From positions 1-64,000 of the forward strand of contig JADKHX010000008.1 of NCBI GenBank assembly GCA_016721505.1: a stretch of 64,000 nucleotides of DNA. The letters are read 5' to 3'. Source of the stretch: Rhodocyclaceae bacterium. Lineage in GTDB: Bacteria > Pseudomonadota > Gammaproteobacteria > Burkholderiales > Rhodocyclaceae. Positions 35,272 to 43,704 of the stretch are shown here, in pieces; position 1 is the first letter of the stretch, and every line of letters starts with the position of its first letter. The position numbers were made by a program, and so were the translations under genes. The notes under the pieces are model-generated. The model made no database searches, was not told the DNA's origin, and worked only from the letters and a program-made list of their open reading frames with translations.

Positions 35272-35841
35272 ATGCGCAAATACAAACGCCTGCTTGCAGT
35301 TCTTGCGTTTCTCGCGCTACTGTTGGCTATCGTTCAACTATCCGGCCTACGCGATAATTTCAGCTTGGAGTTTTTGCAGCACCAGATCCTGGCTCACCAA
35401 GTAGCCGGTTTGCTGGTTTTCGTCGTGTTGTTCTCGATCGGCAATTTGATTCAGATCCCGGGTTGGATTTTCCTTGCTGCAGCGGTACTGACACTGGGAA
35501 AGTTGATGGGTGGACTCGCAACCTATGCTGCCGCCAGCGCCTCATGTGTGGTGACGTTTCTGGTGATCAAAGCGATCGGCGGCGATGCATTGCGCCAGTT
35601 AGACAACAAAATTGCTTTGAGAATTTTCCGCCGTCTCGATACACACCCGATTCGAAGCATTGCCCTGCTGCGTATGCTTTTTCAAACCGTTCCTGCGCTC
35701 AACTATGCGCTTGCACTGTCTGGCATTAAATTCAGACATTATCTGGTCGGTACCTTAGTTGGGCTACCCATACCGATCAGCCTGTATTGCCTGTTCTTCG
35801 ATTACCTCGCTAAGCTGCTGATTCCCACTACTTCAGCTTGA
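35272..35841 (+). CDS. TVP38/TMEM64 (VTT domain) membrane protein
   Basis: A 189-residue integral membrane protein with an N-terminal anchor (LLAVLAFLALLLAIVQLSGL), a VTT domain helix (GNLIQIPGWIFLAAAVLTLGKLMGG) and further helices. The motif FQTVPALNYALALSGIKFRHYLVGTLVG matches the F-P-x-x-N-x-x-G signature region of the DedA/VTT superfamily, thought to act in lipid movement or export. The ATG at 35272 is preferred; an in-frame TTG lies two codons upstream. Confidence 0.82.
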   Translation: MRKYKRLLAVLAFLALLLAIVQLSGLRDNFSLEFLQHQILAHQVAGLLVFVVLFSIGNLIQIPGWIFLAAAVLTLGKLMGGLATYAAASASCVVTFLVIKAIGGDALRQLDNKIALRIFRRLDTHPIRSIALLRMLFQTVPALNYALALSGIKFRHYLVGTLVGLPIPISLYCLFFDYLAKLLIPTTSA

Positions 35842-35860
35842 ACGCTTGTCAGCACCAACT
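35841..35860 (+). repeat. Family A repeat, diverged, at a convergent gene end
   Basis: AACGCTTGTCAGCACCAACT. Its last base is part of the stop codon (TGA on the minus strand, 35860-35862) of the tandem-GST gene, and it begins at the stop of the TVP38 gene. Confidence 0.7.
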
Positions 35861-36630
35861 CACACCGCGTATTCGCGCTCCAGATAGTCGATGATTTTGC
35901 TCGACTCATAGAGCTTTGCGCCGGTGTTCGGGTCTTCTAAATACGGTACTTGAACGCGGCCAAATTGCGCCAGCACTTGCTCGCGCCGACCACCCGCTTT
36001 GGGTTTGTATGGCCCTGGCTTCACGCGCATCGCGGCTGGACCCATGTCGGCAAATTGCTCTTTTCCAATGTTGTGCAACACATAGGCAAGTTCCAACTCC
36101 GTTAGACGTTCGCGTACCAAGCGGGTGTATGGGCTCGATTCGAAACTCCAAAGCTCGAGCAATTTATCTGGCTGTTTGGCAGCGCGGCCGGTTATTCCAC
36201 GCATCATTCGCAGCACTGACCCCGCGCCGCTGGCTAGCGGGCGCAGTTTGCCGGGTCGATAAATGGCGGGCGTTTGCTGCGCGCCATAGGTTTGGAATAA
36301 ATAATCGATGATGTCTTTCGATTCATACATCACGGTGTTGTTATTTGGGTCAACCAGCAAGGGAAATTGCGCCTTGCCGCCAATGCGTATCGCCTCGGGT
36401 CGATAATATTTGCCGCCGCGCGGGCAAGGATAAATTTCCGCATCCAGTCCCAGCGCGGTAAGTGCTTCGCGCACCAATTTGCAAAATGGACTGCCTTCCA
36501 TGTCATACAGTCGCAGCCGCTTTTTTGGTTGCACTGCTGCTGTTACTAGCGAGGTGCCACGCCAAAGTGACGCGCTAGATGCAGCAATGGAAGTCGCTAC
36601 GCTGAGTTGATGAAGGATTTTATTGGCCAT
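35860..36630 (-). CDS. Tandem thioredoxin-fold / GST N-terminal domain protein
   Basis: A 256-residue protein with two GST N-terminal domains in series, about residues 38-115 (RLYDMEGSPFCKLVREALTALGLDAEIYPCPRGG...QFPLLVDPNNNTVMYESKDIIDYLF) and 163-254 (ELWSFESSPYTRLVRERLTELELAY...QVPYLEDPNTGAKLYESSKIIDYLE). The second copy has PYT in place of PFC, so only the first keeps the active-site cysteine. Neither copy has the GST helical C-terminal domain. The N-terminus is mildly hydrophobic. Thiol chemistry is likely, substrate unknown. Confidence 0.82.
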   Translation of the reverse strand: MANKILHQLSVATSIAASSASLWRGTSLVTAAVQPKKRLRLYDMEGSPFCKLVREALTALGLDAEIYPCPRGGKYYRPEAIRIGGKAQFPLLVDPNNNTVMYESKDIIDYLFQTYGAQQTPAIYRPGKLRPLASGAGSVLRMMRGITGRAAKQPDKLLELWSFESSPYTRLVRERLTELELAYVLHNIGKEQFADMGPAAMRVKPGPYKPKAGGRREQVLAQFGRVQVPYLEDPNTGAKLYESSKIIDYLEREYAV

Positions 36631-36642
36631 GACTATCTCCCA

Positions 36643-38646
36643 TCACGGTATCGTACTTAGAACAGTTTCCGCCTGCCCGCGTGCGCTCACAATTCCGAGT
36701 CGTGTTTTCAGTGATATTGGTTGGTCGTTAAATAAGGCGCTGTAATACACCGTATTGCACATGACCTTTTTTACATAGTCGCGGGTTTCAGTGAACGGAA
36801 TTGTTTCGGCGTAAATCGCACCTTCCATTGCGTTTTGATCTCGCCATTTTCGTGCGCGGCCGGGTCCTGCGTTGTACGCCGCCGAAGCCAGCACCGGTTG
36901 ATTTTCAAGCGAGTCGAGCACGATTTTTAGATAGTTGGTGCCCAGTTCGATATTGGTATTTAAGTCCGTGGTGCGCTTGGGTTGGAAACTGCGCATGCCA
37001 ATTTGGCGCGCGACCCATTTTGCGGTGGCTGGCATGACTTGCATTAATCCTTGCGCACCGACAGAGGATTTGGCAGCAGGGACAAAACGACTCTCTTGCC
37101 GCATCAATCCATACACCCAAGCGCCATCAAGCGCCAAGCGTTTGGTCGCTGGGTCGATTTGGTCGCGAAACGGTGCGAGATAACGCAAGCTGTAATCATG
37201 CTGCGTCGTCGTGCGATCGGCAGTGTGAATCGCGCGATCCAACACACCCTCAGTCCGCGCAAATTCAGCTGCCGCCAACAACTCACGGTCGTTCAAATCG
37301 CGCAGCGCCCATGACCATTCCTTCAAGCCCTCGGTGCGCATATCCAAGCGAAATAGTGCGAGCGCACGTTGCAAACCCGGACGCACACTGGCTGCTGCTA
37401 ATTCGACCCGAGTCGGCGCACTGGCTTGCGGTGGCAGTGTGGTCACGCGACCTAATTCGTCACTCGCCAGCGTGCCGTAGAAATTGGATTGTGTGGCGAT
37501 TTTTTGATACAACCTGGTGGCTTCCGCAGCTTCGCCATTTGCGGCCAGCGCGCGCGCTTTCCAATAAATCCAATCTGGTGTGTTGGCCAAATCAGGCGGC
37601 ATGCGAGCAATTGCGCGCTGCACCGCTTTCCAATCTAGTGCGCGTAGCGCGGCGCGGGCTTGCCAAGCGAGTTGAAAGTCGCTCGCCGTACTTGGAGCCA
37701 ATCCATTGCCGGTCTCGAACCACCGCAGTGCTTCTGGTTGATGCTTGAGCGCCGCAGCCAGCGCAATCTGGCCCCAACCGTAGGCACGCTCCTCGGTGCT
37801 AAATTGTGGCGCGTTGAGTTCCAATTGCGCCAGGCGCTGCGCGGCCTTTTGCGCATCGGTTTGCGCCAAACGTTGCAGCGCAAACAAGGTTTTTTCGCGA
37901 TTACCCCGACTCGCATAGGCAGCATTCGCACCACTACCAAATTTGTTCAGCCAAACGTCCGGTCGCTTCGATATCGCCTCCAAACCTTTGCCATCAAAAC
38001 CTTCGCTATCGGGCAAAAACGCTGCGTCTTTGGCTAAAGCTATTTTTCGGGTTTCCATTTTCCGCCGCAAACGCTGCCACACCTCTTCGACCGTCAGACC
38101 ACCAGCGGCCACCAATTGCGTGACTACGGCGTCGCAAGCTTGCGGTAAATCCTGTCCCGAAAGCCACACCCCGCGCACGCGCTCCGGCGCACTAGCCGCC
38201 TGTGCCGCGTAACAGTCAATATCAACTTCACGTTGCACCAACAGTGAATTTTCGCGGGTAAATGTTTGCCAATCCGCTCGCTCGCCGAGCTTACGCAGCC
38301 AGTCGCCGCGCAGGCGTTCAGCGAGATAAGTGCCGGCATTGGCGTTTAGAAATGCGGCAATACCTGCCTCATCAGCGCGCGATTTGTCGTCAAGGCTCAA
38401 GCGCAATCGCCAGTATTGCGCCCAAGGCTGAAGCGCGTGGCCATCCAGCGCGACGATCGCCTTATTTAGATTGCTGCTATCGGACTTATGGAATGCAGTG
38501 CGTGCGGCAACAAACGCTTTGTCGCTCGACGACTCAAGCGCAACACACACACCAGAGAGCGCCGCCAGCATGCACAACATTACAAGCCGGTGAATACCGC
38601 AAGATTTGCCGCCGAAGCGGTTAACATTGTTCATCGTGACTCGCAT
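36643..38646 (-). CDS. slt: Soluble lytic murein transglycosylase
   Basis: A 667-residue periplasmic enzyme that cleaves peptidoglycan glycan strands to 1,6-anhydro products. It has a signal peptide (after M5: MNNVNRFGGKSCGIHRLVMLCMLAALSGVCVA), a long alpha-helical superhelix region, and a C-terminal lysozyme-like domain with the catalytic glutamate in GLMRQESRFVPAAKSSVGAQGLMQVMPATA and ASAAYNAGPGRARKWR. Length and order match the Slt70 family. It is divergent from the 5-FCL gene. Confidence 0.94.
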   Translation of the reverse strand: MRVTMNNVNRFGGKSCGIHRLVMLCMLAALSGVCVALESSSDKAFVAARTAFHKSDSSNLNKAIVALDGHALQPWAQYWRLRLSLDDKSRADEAGIAAFLNANAGTYLAERLRGDWLRKLGERADWQTFTRENSLLVQREVDIDCYAAQAASAPERVRGVWLSGQDLPQACDAVVTQLVAAGGLTVEEVWQRLRRKMETRKIALAKDAAFLPDSEGFDGKGLEAISKRPDVWLNKFGSGANAAYASRGNREKTLFALQRLAQTDAQKAAQRLAQLELNAPQFSTEERAYGWGQIALAAALKHQPEALRWFETGNGLAPSTASDFQLAWQARAALRALDWKAVQRAIARMPPDLANTPDWIYWKARALAANGEAAEATRLYQKIATQSNFYGTLASDELGRVTTLPPQASAPTRVELAAASVRPGLQRALALFRLDMRTEGLKEWSWALRDLNDRELLAAAEFARTEGVLDRAIHTADRTTTQHDYSLRYLAPFRDQIDPATKRLALDGAWVYGLMRQESRFVPAAKSSVGAQGLMQVMPATAKWVARQIGMRSFQPKRTTDLNTNIELGTNYLKIVLDSLENQPVLASAAYNAGPGRARKWRDQNAMEGAIYAETIPFTETRDYVKKVMCNTVYYSALFNDQPISLKTRLGIVSARGQAETVLSTIP

Positions 38647-38702
38647 CGTTACCCATTTAGTTTGTACTTGCCTACATTGCCGACAACTGCACCTACCTTA
38701 GC

Positions 38703-39341
38703 ATGACCACGACTCACGCATCCCTTGATAATTCTGCTGATTCGCTCGCTTTTCGTGCGGCTATTCGCCGTGAGCGGCTGGCTGCACGATTAGCTTTGGC
38801 GAGCGATGCGCGTCGACATACCGCCACCTGCACACAAATCGAGCGCCATTTGTCGGATTGGTTTGCTGCACGCACGCCGACCAGCTTCGGATTTTGCGCA
38901 ACCATTCGTGGCGAATTTGACGCTGTGCCTGTGGCCGAGCGCCTGATAGCGCAAGGCTGGCAGGCTGCAATGGCGGTAAGCGTGCAAGCCAATTGCCCAC
39001 TTGAGTTTCGCGAATGGACGCCGAAGTCGACAATGATCACCGACCGTCACGGCATTCCCGTGCCGCAAAGTGCATTGGTTGCCGCGCCGGACATTTTGTT
39101 GATTCCTTTGCTCGCGTTTGATGCCCAAGGCTTTCGTTTGGGCTATGGTGGTGGATATTTTGATCGGACCTTGAGCGCGCTTGCGACTCGCCTGTCAAAA
39201 CCATTGGCCGTTGGGGTAGGTTTTGCACTTGCCAAAGTGGACACTGTGTATCCGCAGGTGCATGATGAAGCTATGGATTTCATCATTACCGAAAATGGAA
39301 TTTGTTCGATTGCACCTGATGTGAAAGGCTTGCGGCGGTGA
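38703..39341 (+). CDS. 5-formyltetrahydrofolate cyclo-ligase
   Basis: Converts 5-formyl-THF to 5,10-methenyl-THF with ATP in one-carbon metabolism. The 212-residue protein has the N-terminal LAFRAAIRRERLAARLAL basic region, PDILLIPLLAFDAQGFRLGYGGGYFDRTLSAL, the family signature, and VGVGFALAKVD. Its stop overlaps the GTG start of the PAS-GGDEF-EAL gene. No 6S RNA gene was recognised beside it. Confidence 0.95.
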   Translation: MTTTHASLDNSADSLAFRAAIRRERLAARLALASDARRHTATCTQIERHLSDWFAARTPTSFGFCATIRGEFDAVPVAERLIAQGWQAAMAVSVQANCPLEFREWTPKSTMITDRHGIPVPQSALVAAPDILLIPLLAFDAQGFRLGYGGGYFDRTLSALATRLSKPLAVGVGFALAKVDTVYPQVHDEAMDFIITENGICSIAPDVKGLRR

Positions 39342-41419
39342 TAGAAAGACGACAAGACGGCGCGCGTCGCGAACAATTGCGCCAGCAATTGCAGATTCTC
39401 GACCACGTCCAAGGCTCGATCATTACGCTGGATGTCAATGCCAGGGTCACCGGCTGGAATCATGGTGCGGAGCGCCTGTTTGGCTATACCACTGCTGAGG
39501 CGATCGGTCGTCACGTGGCCTTTATCTATGCCGATGACAACATCAGCCAAGCCGAAGTTGATGCCGAAGTCGCGGCGCAATTTGCTCAATCAGACCGGCG
39601 CGAGCTAGAAGTTCTGCGCCGTCGAAAAAATGGCCAAGTGTTCTGGGCAAGTTTGTTGCTCTCACCAATGCAGAGCGAAAACGGCGAAACGATTGCGCTC
39701 ATCGCCTATCTGACCGACATCACCGAGCGCCATCAGGCGGATGAAATGTCGCGCTTGAATTCGCGGATTTTCCGGCAGTCACAAGAAGGCATCATGATTA
39801 CCGATGCCGACAAAGAAATCGTTTCGGTCAATCCTGCGTTTTGTCGCATCACTGGCTATCAACCGGACGAACTCATCAACAAAAATCGCGACTTATTTCG
39901 CTCCAATCGTCACGAGGCCGATTATTACAAACGCATTCGCGATGAGCTTTTGCGCGTTGGCTACTGGCAGGGCGAGTTATGGAGCCGCCGCCGTGACGGA
40001 GAAATCTTTCCGGCCTGGGCGTCTATCGGCGTGGTACGAGATGCGTCCAACAAAATCACCAATACTTTTTTCAACATCAGCGATATCACCGAGCGCAAAC
40101 GCGCCGAAGGGGCGATGCATCAACTTGCCTACTACGATGATCTGACCAATTTGCCCAACCGCGCGTTGTTCCGACGACTGCTCGATCAGGCGCTATTGGA
40201 AGCGCAACGGCTCAAACTCCACGGTGCGCTTTTGTTCATTGATTTAAATCGTTTCAAACCGATTAACGACACGCTGGGTCACACCACCGGTGATAAGGTT
40301 TTGCATGAAGTCGCAGACCGCCTGCGTAATTGTTTACGTGGCGCTGACGTGGTTGCGCGCTTGGGCGGTGACGAATTTGTGGTTGCATTGTTTGACACCA
40401 CCGAGCGCGAACACGCGGCCTTGGTGGCGCAAAAATTGGTCGCCGAACTTGAAGTGCCGCTGGTCATCGACGATACCGAATTAGCCCTGGGAGCAGCCAT
40501 CGGCATCGCGGTTTATCCCGACGATGCCACCGATGCTGACACTTTGTTGCGCCTCGCCGACATTGCCATGTATCGCGCCAAAAAATCTGGTACCGATGGT
40601 TTTTGTTTTTACAGCAACGACATGAATTTGCGCGCCGTCGGTCGGCTCAGTTTGGAAGCGCATCTGCGGCGCGGGATTGAGCGGCACGAGCTGCAATTGC
40701 ACTATCAACCGAAAGTGTCGCTGGTCGACGGAAAAATTATTGGTGCCGAGGCATTAGTGCGCTGGCAGAACCCCGAGCGCGGGATGGTATCGCCGGGCGA
40801 TTTCATTCCCTTGGCCGAAGAAACCGGTTTGGTGGTGCAAATCACCCATTGGGTGCTGGAAGAAACTTGCGCACAGGCCAGTCGTTGGCAACAAGCCGGA
40901 TTGCCGCCGCTACGCATCGCGGTAAATCTATCCGCTCGCGATTTTTCGCCCGGCTTGCCGCAACGGATTGTGGGTTTGCTTGAGCGTCATGGCTTGTCCA
41001 GCGATTGGCTGGAGCTCGAAATCACTGAAGGCATGTTGATGAACAATGTCGATCAAGTCATCAACATGATGGATCAATTGAAAGCGCTTGACATCAACTT
41101 ATCGCTCGATGATTTCGGCACCGGTTATTCAAGTCTGTCCTATCTCAAGCGCTTCCCGATACACACGCTAAAAATCGACCGCAGTTTTGTTATGCACATT
41201 CCCAAGGACTTGGACGACTGCGCGATTGCCGGTGCAATTGTTAGCATGTCCAAAGCGCTCAAACATAAAGTAATTGCCGAAGGCGTGGAGTCGATAGAGC
41301 AACTTGATTTTCTGCGTCAGCTTGGTTGCGATGAAATTCAGGGCTATTTGTTTTCTGCGCCGGTGAACTCTGAAAAATTTGAAGCGATGGTGCGCGAGGG
41401 GAAAAGTTTGGCGCTTTGA
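39338..41419 (+). CDS. PAS-PAS-GGDEF-EAL cyclic di-GMP signalling protein
   Basis: A 693-residue sensor protein with two PAS domains (about 18-140 and 140-265), a GGDEF diguanylate cyclase domain with intact active site RLGGDEFVVALF, and an EAL phosphodiesterase domain (EALVRWQNPERG; DDFGTGYSSLSYLKRFPIHTLKIDRSF; AEGVES). Both catalytic motifs are intact, so it may make and break cyclic di-GMP depending on signal. There is no membrane segment. It begins with GTG overlapping the 5-FCL stop. The PAS domains might bind haem, flavin or a small ligand. Confidence 0.94.
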   Translation: MIERRQDGARREQLRQQLQILDHVQGSIITLDVNARVTGWNHGAERLFGYTTAEAIGRHVAFIYADDNISQAEVDAEVAAQFAQSDRRELEVLRRRKNGQVFWASLLLSPMQSENGETIALIAYLTDITERHQADEMSRLNSRIFRQSQEGIMITDADKEIVSVNPAFCRITGYQPDELINKNRDLFRSNRHEADYYKRIRDELLRVGYWQGELWSRRRDGEIFPAWASIGVVRDASNKITNTFFNISDITERKRAEGAMHQLAYYDDLTNLPNRALFRRLLDQALLEAQRLKLHGALLFIDLNRFKPINDTLGHTTGDKVLHEVADRLRNCLRGADVVARLGGDEFVVALFDTTEREHAALVAQKLVAELEVPLVIDDTELALGAAIGIAVYPDDATDADTLLRLADIAMYRAKKSGTDGFCFYSNDMNLRAVGRLSLEAHLRRGIERHELQLHYQPKVSLVDGKIIGAEALVRWQNPERGMVSPGDFIPLAEETGLVVQITHWVLEETCAQASRWQQAGLPPLRIAVNLSARDFSPGLPQRIVGLLERHGLSSDWLELEITEGMLMNNVDQVINMMDQLKALDINLSLDDFGTGYSSLSYLKRFPIHTLKIDRSFVMHIPKDLDDCAIAGAIVSMSKALKHKVIAEGVESIEQLDFLRQLGCDEIQGYLFSAPVNSEKFEAMVREGKSLAL

Positions 41420-41437
41420 GTTTGGCGCGACCCAAAC

Positions 41438-43549
41438 TCAACTCACGGCTTCAACTTCCACCAAGCAATCGTAAAACGTCGCACCGCCACCGTGGTCGGT
41501 GAGCGCTTGGCTGGTAACGGCGTTGCCATTCATGCCACCTGGGCTGTACTTGTGCCAATACACGCCGTAGGCAACCACTACACCAACCCTTGCGCGCGCT
41601 GTGACTTCGGCAGTGACCACATGGCTGCCACGCTCGTTGAATATGCGCACACTCTGCCCACTCGCAATGCCGCGCTTTTTTGCATCCAGTGGATGCATCA
41701 TCAACGCAGGTTCACCGACTAACGCGCGCAAACTGGCCACATTGCCAAAGCTACTATTGAGCAAATGGCGCGCCGGTGGACTAATGACCTGCAACGGAAA
41801 CTTTTTAGCGCTTTCGCCTTCCCAGTCATCGTGATTGCGTCGCACTTGCGGCAAGGGCTCGGGCAAGTTTTCGTTGGTAAACCAAAACTTGCCGTCGGGC
41901 GTTTTAAAGTTGCCCTGCGCAAACGGCGGGACACCTTCGACAGGTGCGGCATAGCGGCTGTGGCCATGTTCGAACAGCTTTGCAGCAGTGTCGCCTTGCA
42001 GCGCGACGTTGTTCCAATCAAAAGCCTCGTTGGCGATTTGCGCGTCGCTTGCATCCAGCGCCGCATGATTTAACTCGGCACATTCATTGCCTAATTGCGC
42101 CCGCATTGCCTGCGTCAATTCACGAAAAATTCGGCTATTGGAACGTGCTTGCCCCAGCGGCTCAATCGCCGGTCGATTGAGCAGCAAATGCATGTGCCCA
42201 TAAGCGCGATGAATATCGAAATGCTCAAGCTGCGTGGTCGCTGGCAACAAGATGTCGGCGTAATCGGCAGTGTCGGTTTGGAAATGTTCCAACACTACGG
42301 TGAACAAATCTTCGCGCGCAAAACCGGCGCGAACTTTGTTGCTGTCGGGGGCCACCGCGACGGGGTTGCTGTTATAGACAATCAGCGCTTCAATCGGGTT
42401 TTGCGTGGCGAGCAAGGCATCACCAATCGCGCTCATGTTCACGCTGCGCGGTTTTCGTGCGCCCAACAAATCCTGGCGTGAGGCATCCATCTTTGGGATC
42501 CAACCGCTGGTCGACAACACAGCGCCACCACTGAGCTCGCGCCAATGTCCGGCCAGCGCAGGCAAAGCCATGATTGCACGCACCGCGTCCGCTCCGCCCG
42601 CCACGCGCTGCATGCCGTAGTTGAGGCGAATGGCGGTGGGTTTTGTCGTGCCGTAAGCCCGCGCCAGCACTTCGATTTGCTCAACTGGAATATCGCACCA
42701 TGCAGCCACGCGATCAGGATTCCACAACGCCGCCTCACGCAAAAATTCTTCTGCGCCGCGCGTATATAGCGCGATGTAATCCTTATCCAGCATTTCATCG
42801 CGCTGCAAAATATGCGCGATGCCATAGGCCAGGGCCGCATCGGTGCCAGGGCGCAGCGCGATATGGTGATGGCATTTTTCAGCACTGTCGGAGGCAAATG
42901 GATCTATCGCCCAGAGTATTGCGCCATCGCGCTTGGATTGCTGGATTTGCGCCCACAAATGCACGTTGCTGGTAATCGGATTACTGCCCCAAATCACAAT
43001 CAGCTTGGCTCCGCGCACGGCTTCAGTGTCCATACCGACGGCCTTGCCCATGCACAGTTCCAGTCCCTTGCCACCGGCCGATGAACAGATCGTGCGCTCC
43101 AAAATCCCTGCGCCCAGCGCATGAAAAAATCGACCGGCCATACCCTCGCCTTGCACCTGCCCCATCGTCCCCGCATAGCTGTAAGGCAATATGCTTGCCG
43201 GATTTTTTCGCCACAGCGCGGCAAGTTTGTGGGCGATGATTGCATAAGCCTCATCCCACGAAATCGGCGCAAATTTTCCGTCGCCTTTCTTGCCGATGCG
43301 TTTCAACGGCATGGTCAAACGGTCGGGGTGATAAGTGCGTTCGGCGTAGCGGCTGACTTTGGTGCACAACACGCCAGCAGTGAGTGAATGCGTTGCATCG
43401 CCTTTGACTGTCGTTACCTTTCCATCAGCGACCGTGATGCGCATCGCGCAGGTGTCCGGGCAATCATGCGGGCAGGCGGCTTGGACAATACCATCGCCTT
43501 TCAGGTGAGTCCAACGTTCTAGTTCGGCGAGAATTTCGGTGGAGTCCAT
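41438..43549 (-). CDS. Molybdopterin-dependent oxidoreductase, DMSO reductase family
   Basis: A 703-residue catalytic subunit. The N-terminal 4Fe-4S motif is C-x3-C-x3-C (CPHDCPDTC) with the fourth cysteine in GVLCTKVSRYAERTYHPDRL, followed by the molybdopterin-binding regions (LIVIWGSNPITSNVH; ALIVYNSNPVAVAPD) and the C-terminal dinucleotide-binding domain. There is no Tat or Sec signal, so it is probably cytosolic. No partner subunit is encoded next to it. Substrate could be formate, a sulphur compound or other; sequence alone does not say. Confidence 0.9.
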   Translation of the reverse strand: MDSTEILAELERWTHLKGDGIVQAACPHDCPDTCAMRITVADGKVTTVKGDATHSLTAGVLCTKVSRYAERTYHPDRLTMPLKRIGKKGDGKFAPISWDEAYAIIAHKLAALWRKNPASILPYSYAGTMGQVQGEGMAGRFFHALGAGILERTICSSAGGKGLELCMGKAVGMDTEAVRGAKLIVIWGSNPITSNVHLWAQIQQSKRDGAILWAIDPFASDSAEKCHHHIALRPGTDAALAYGIAHILQRDEMLDKDYIALYTRGAEEFLREAALWNPDRVAAWCDIPVEQIEVLARAYGTTKPTAIRLNYGMQRVAGGADAVRAIMALPALAGHWRELSGGAVLSTSGWIPKMDASRQDLLGARKPRSVNMSAIGDALLATQNPIEALIVYNSNPVAVAPDSNKVRAGFAREDLFTVVLEHFQTDTADYADILLPATTQLEHFDIHRAYGHMHLLLNRPAIEPLGQARSNSRIFRELTQAMRAQLGNECAELNHAALDASDAQIANEAFDWNNVALQGDTAAKLFEHGHSRYAAPVEGVPPFAQGNFKTPDGKFWFTNENLPEPLPQVRRNHDDWEGESAKKFPLQVISPPARHLLNSSFGNVASLRALVGEPALMMHPLDAKKRGIASGQSVRIFNERGSHVVTAEVTARARVGVVVAYGVYWHKYSPGGMNGNAVTSQALTDHGGGATFYDCLVEVEAVS

Positions 43550-43574
43550 TTTTCATTCAAAGCGAAAGCCCAAC

Positions 43575-43587
43575 GGGGGGGGGGGGG
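43575..43587. repeat. Run of 13 G
   Basis: A homopolymer of 13 G lies 26 bases upstream of the molybdopterin oxidoreductase start. It is far longer than any other such run in the window apart from the tract at 57204, and may share its origin. Confidence 0.85.
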
Positions 43588-43653
43588 TATTTTTCCGGCC
43601 GTTTGCGTTTAATAAGTCCGGGCGGGAAGAAATTCCGCCGGAAGGCAAAACTT

Positions 43654-43700
43654 GTGGCGTGTGGCCGATGAACGGGCCATTCCATCTCCAGCACCAACTG
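43654..43700 (+). repeat. Family A repeat, long form
   Basis: GTGGCGTGTGGCCGATGAAC, then GGGCCATTCCATC, then TCCAGCACCAACTG: the complete long form. It ends 4 bases before the ilvA stop codon. Confidence 0.9.
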
Positions 43701-43704
43701 AGCT

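Noticed and set aside
38640..38705. 6S RNA gene beside 5-formyltetrahydrofolate cyclo-ligase
   Set aside because: The gap between slt and the cyclo-ligase gene is only about 56 bases, and downstream the next gene overlaps, so there is no room.
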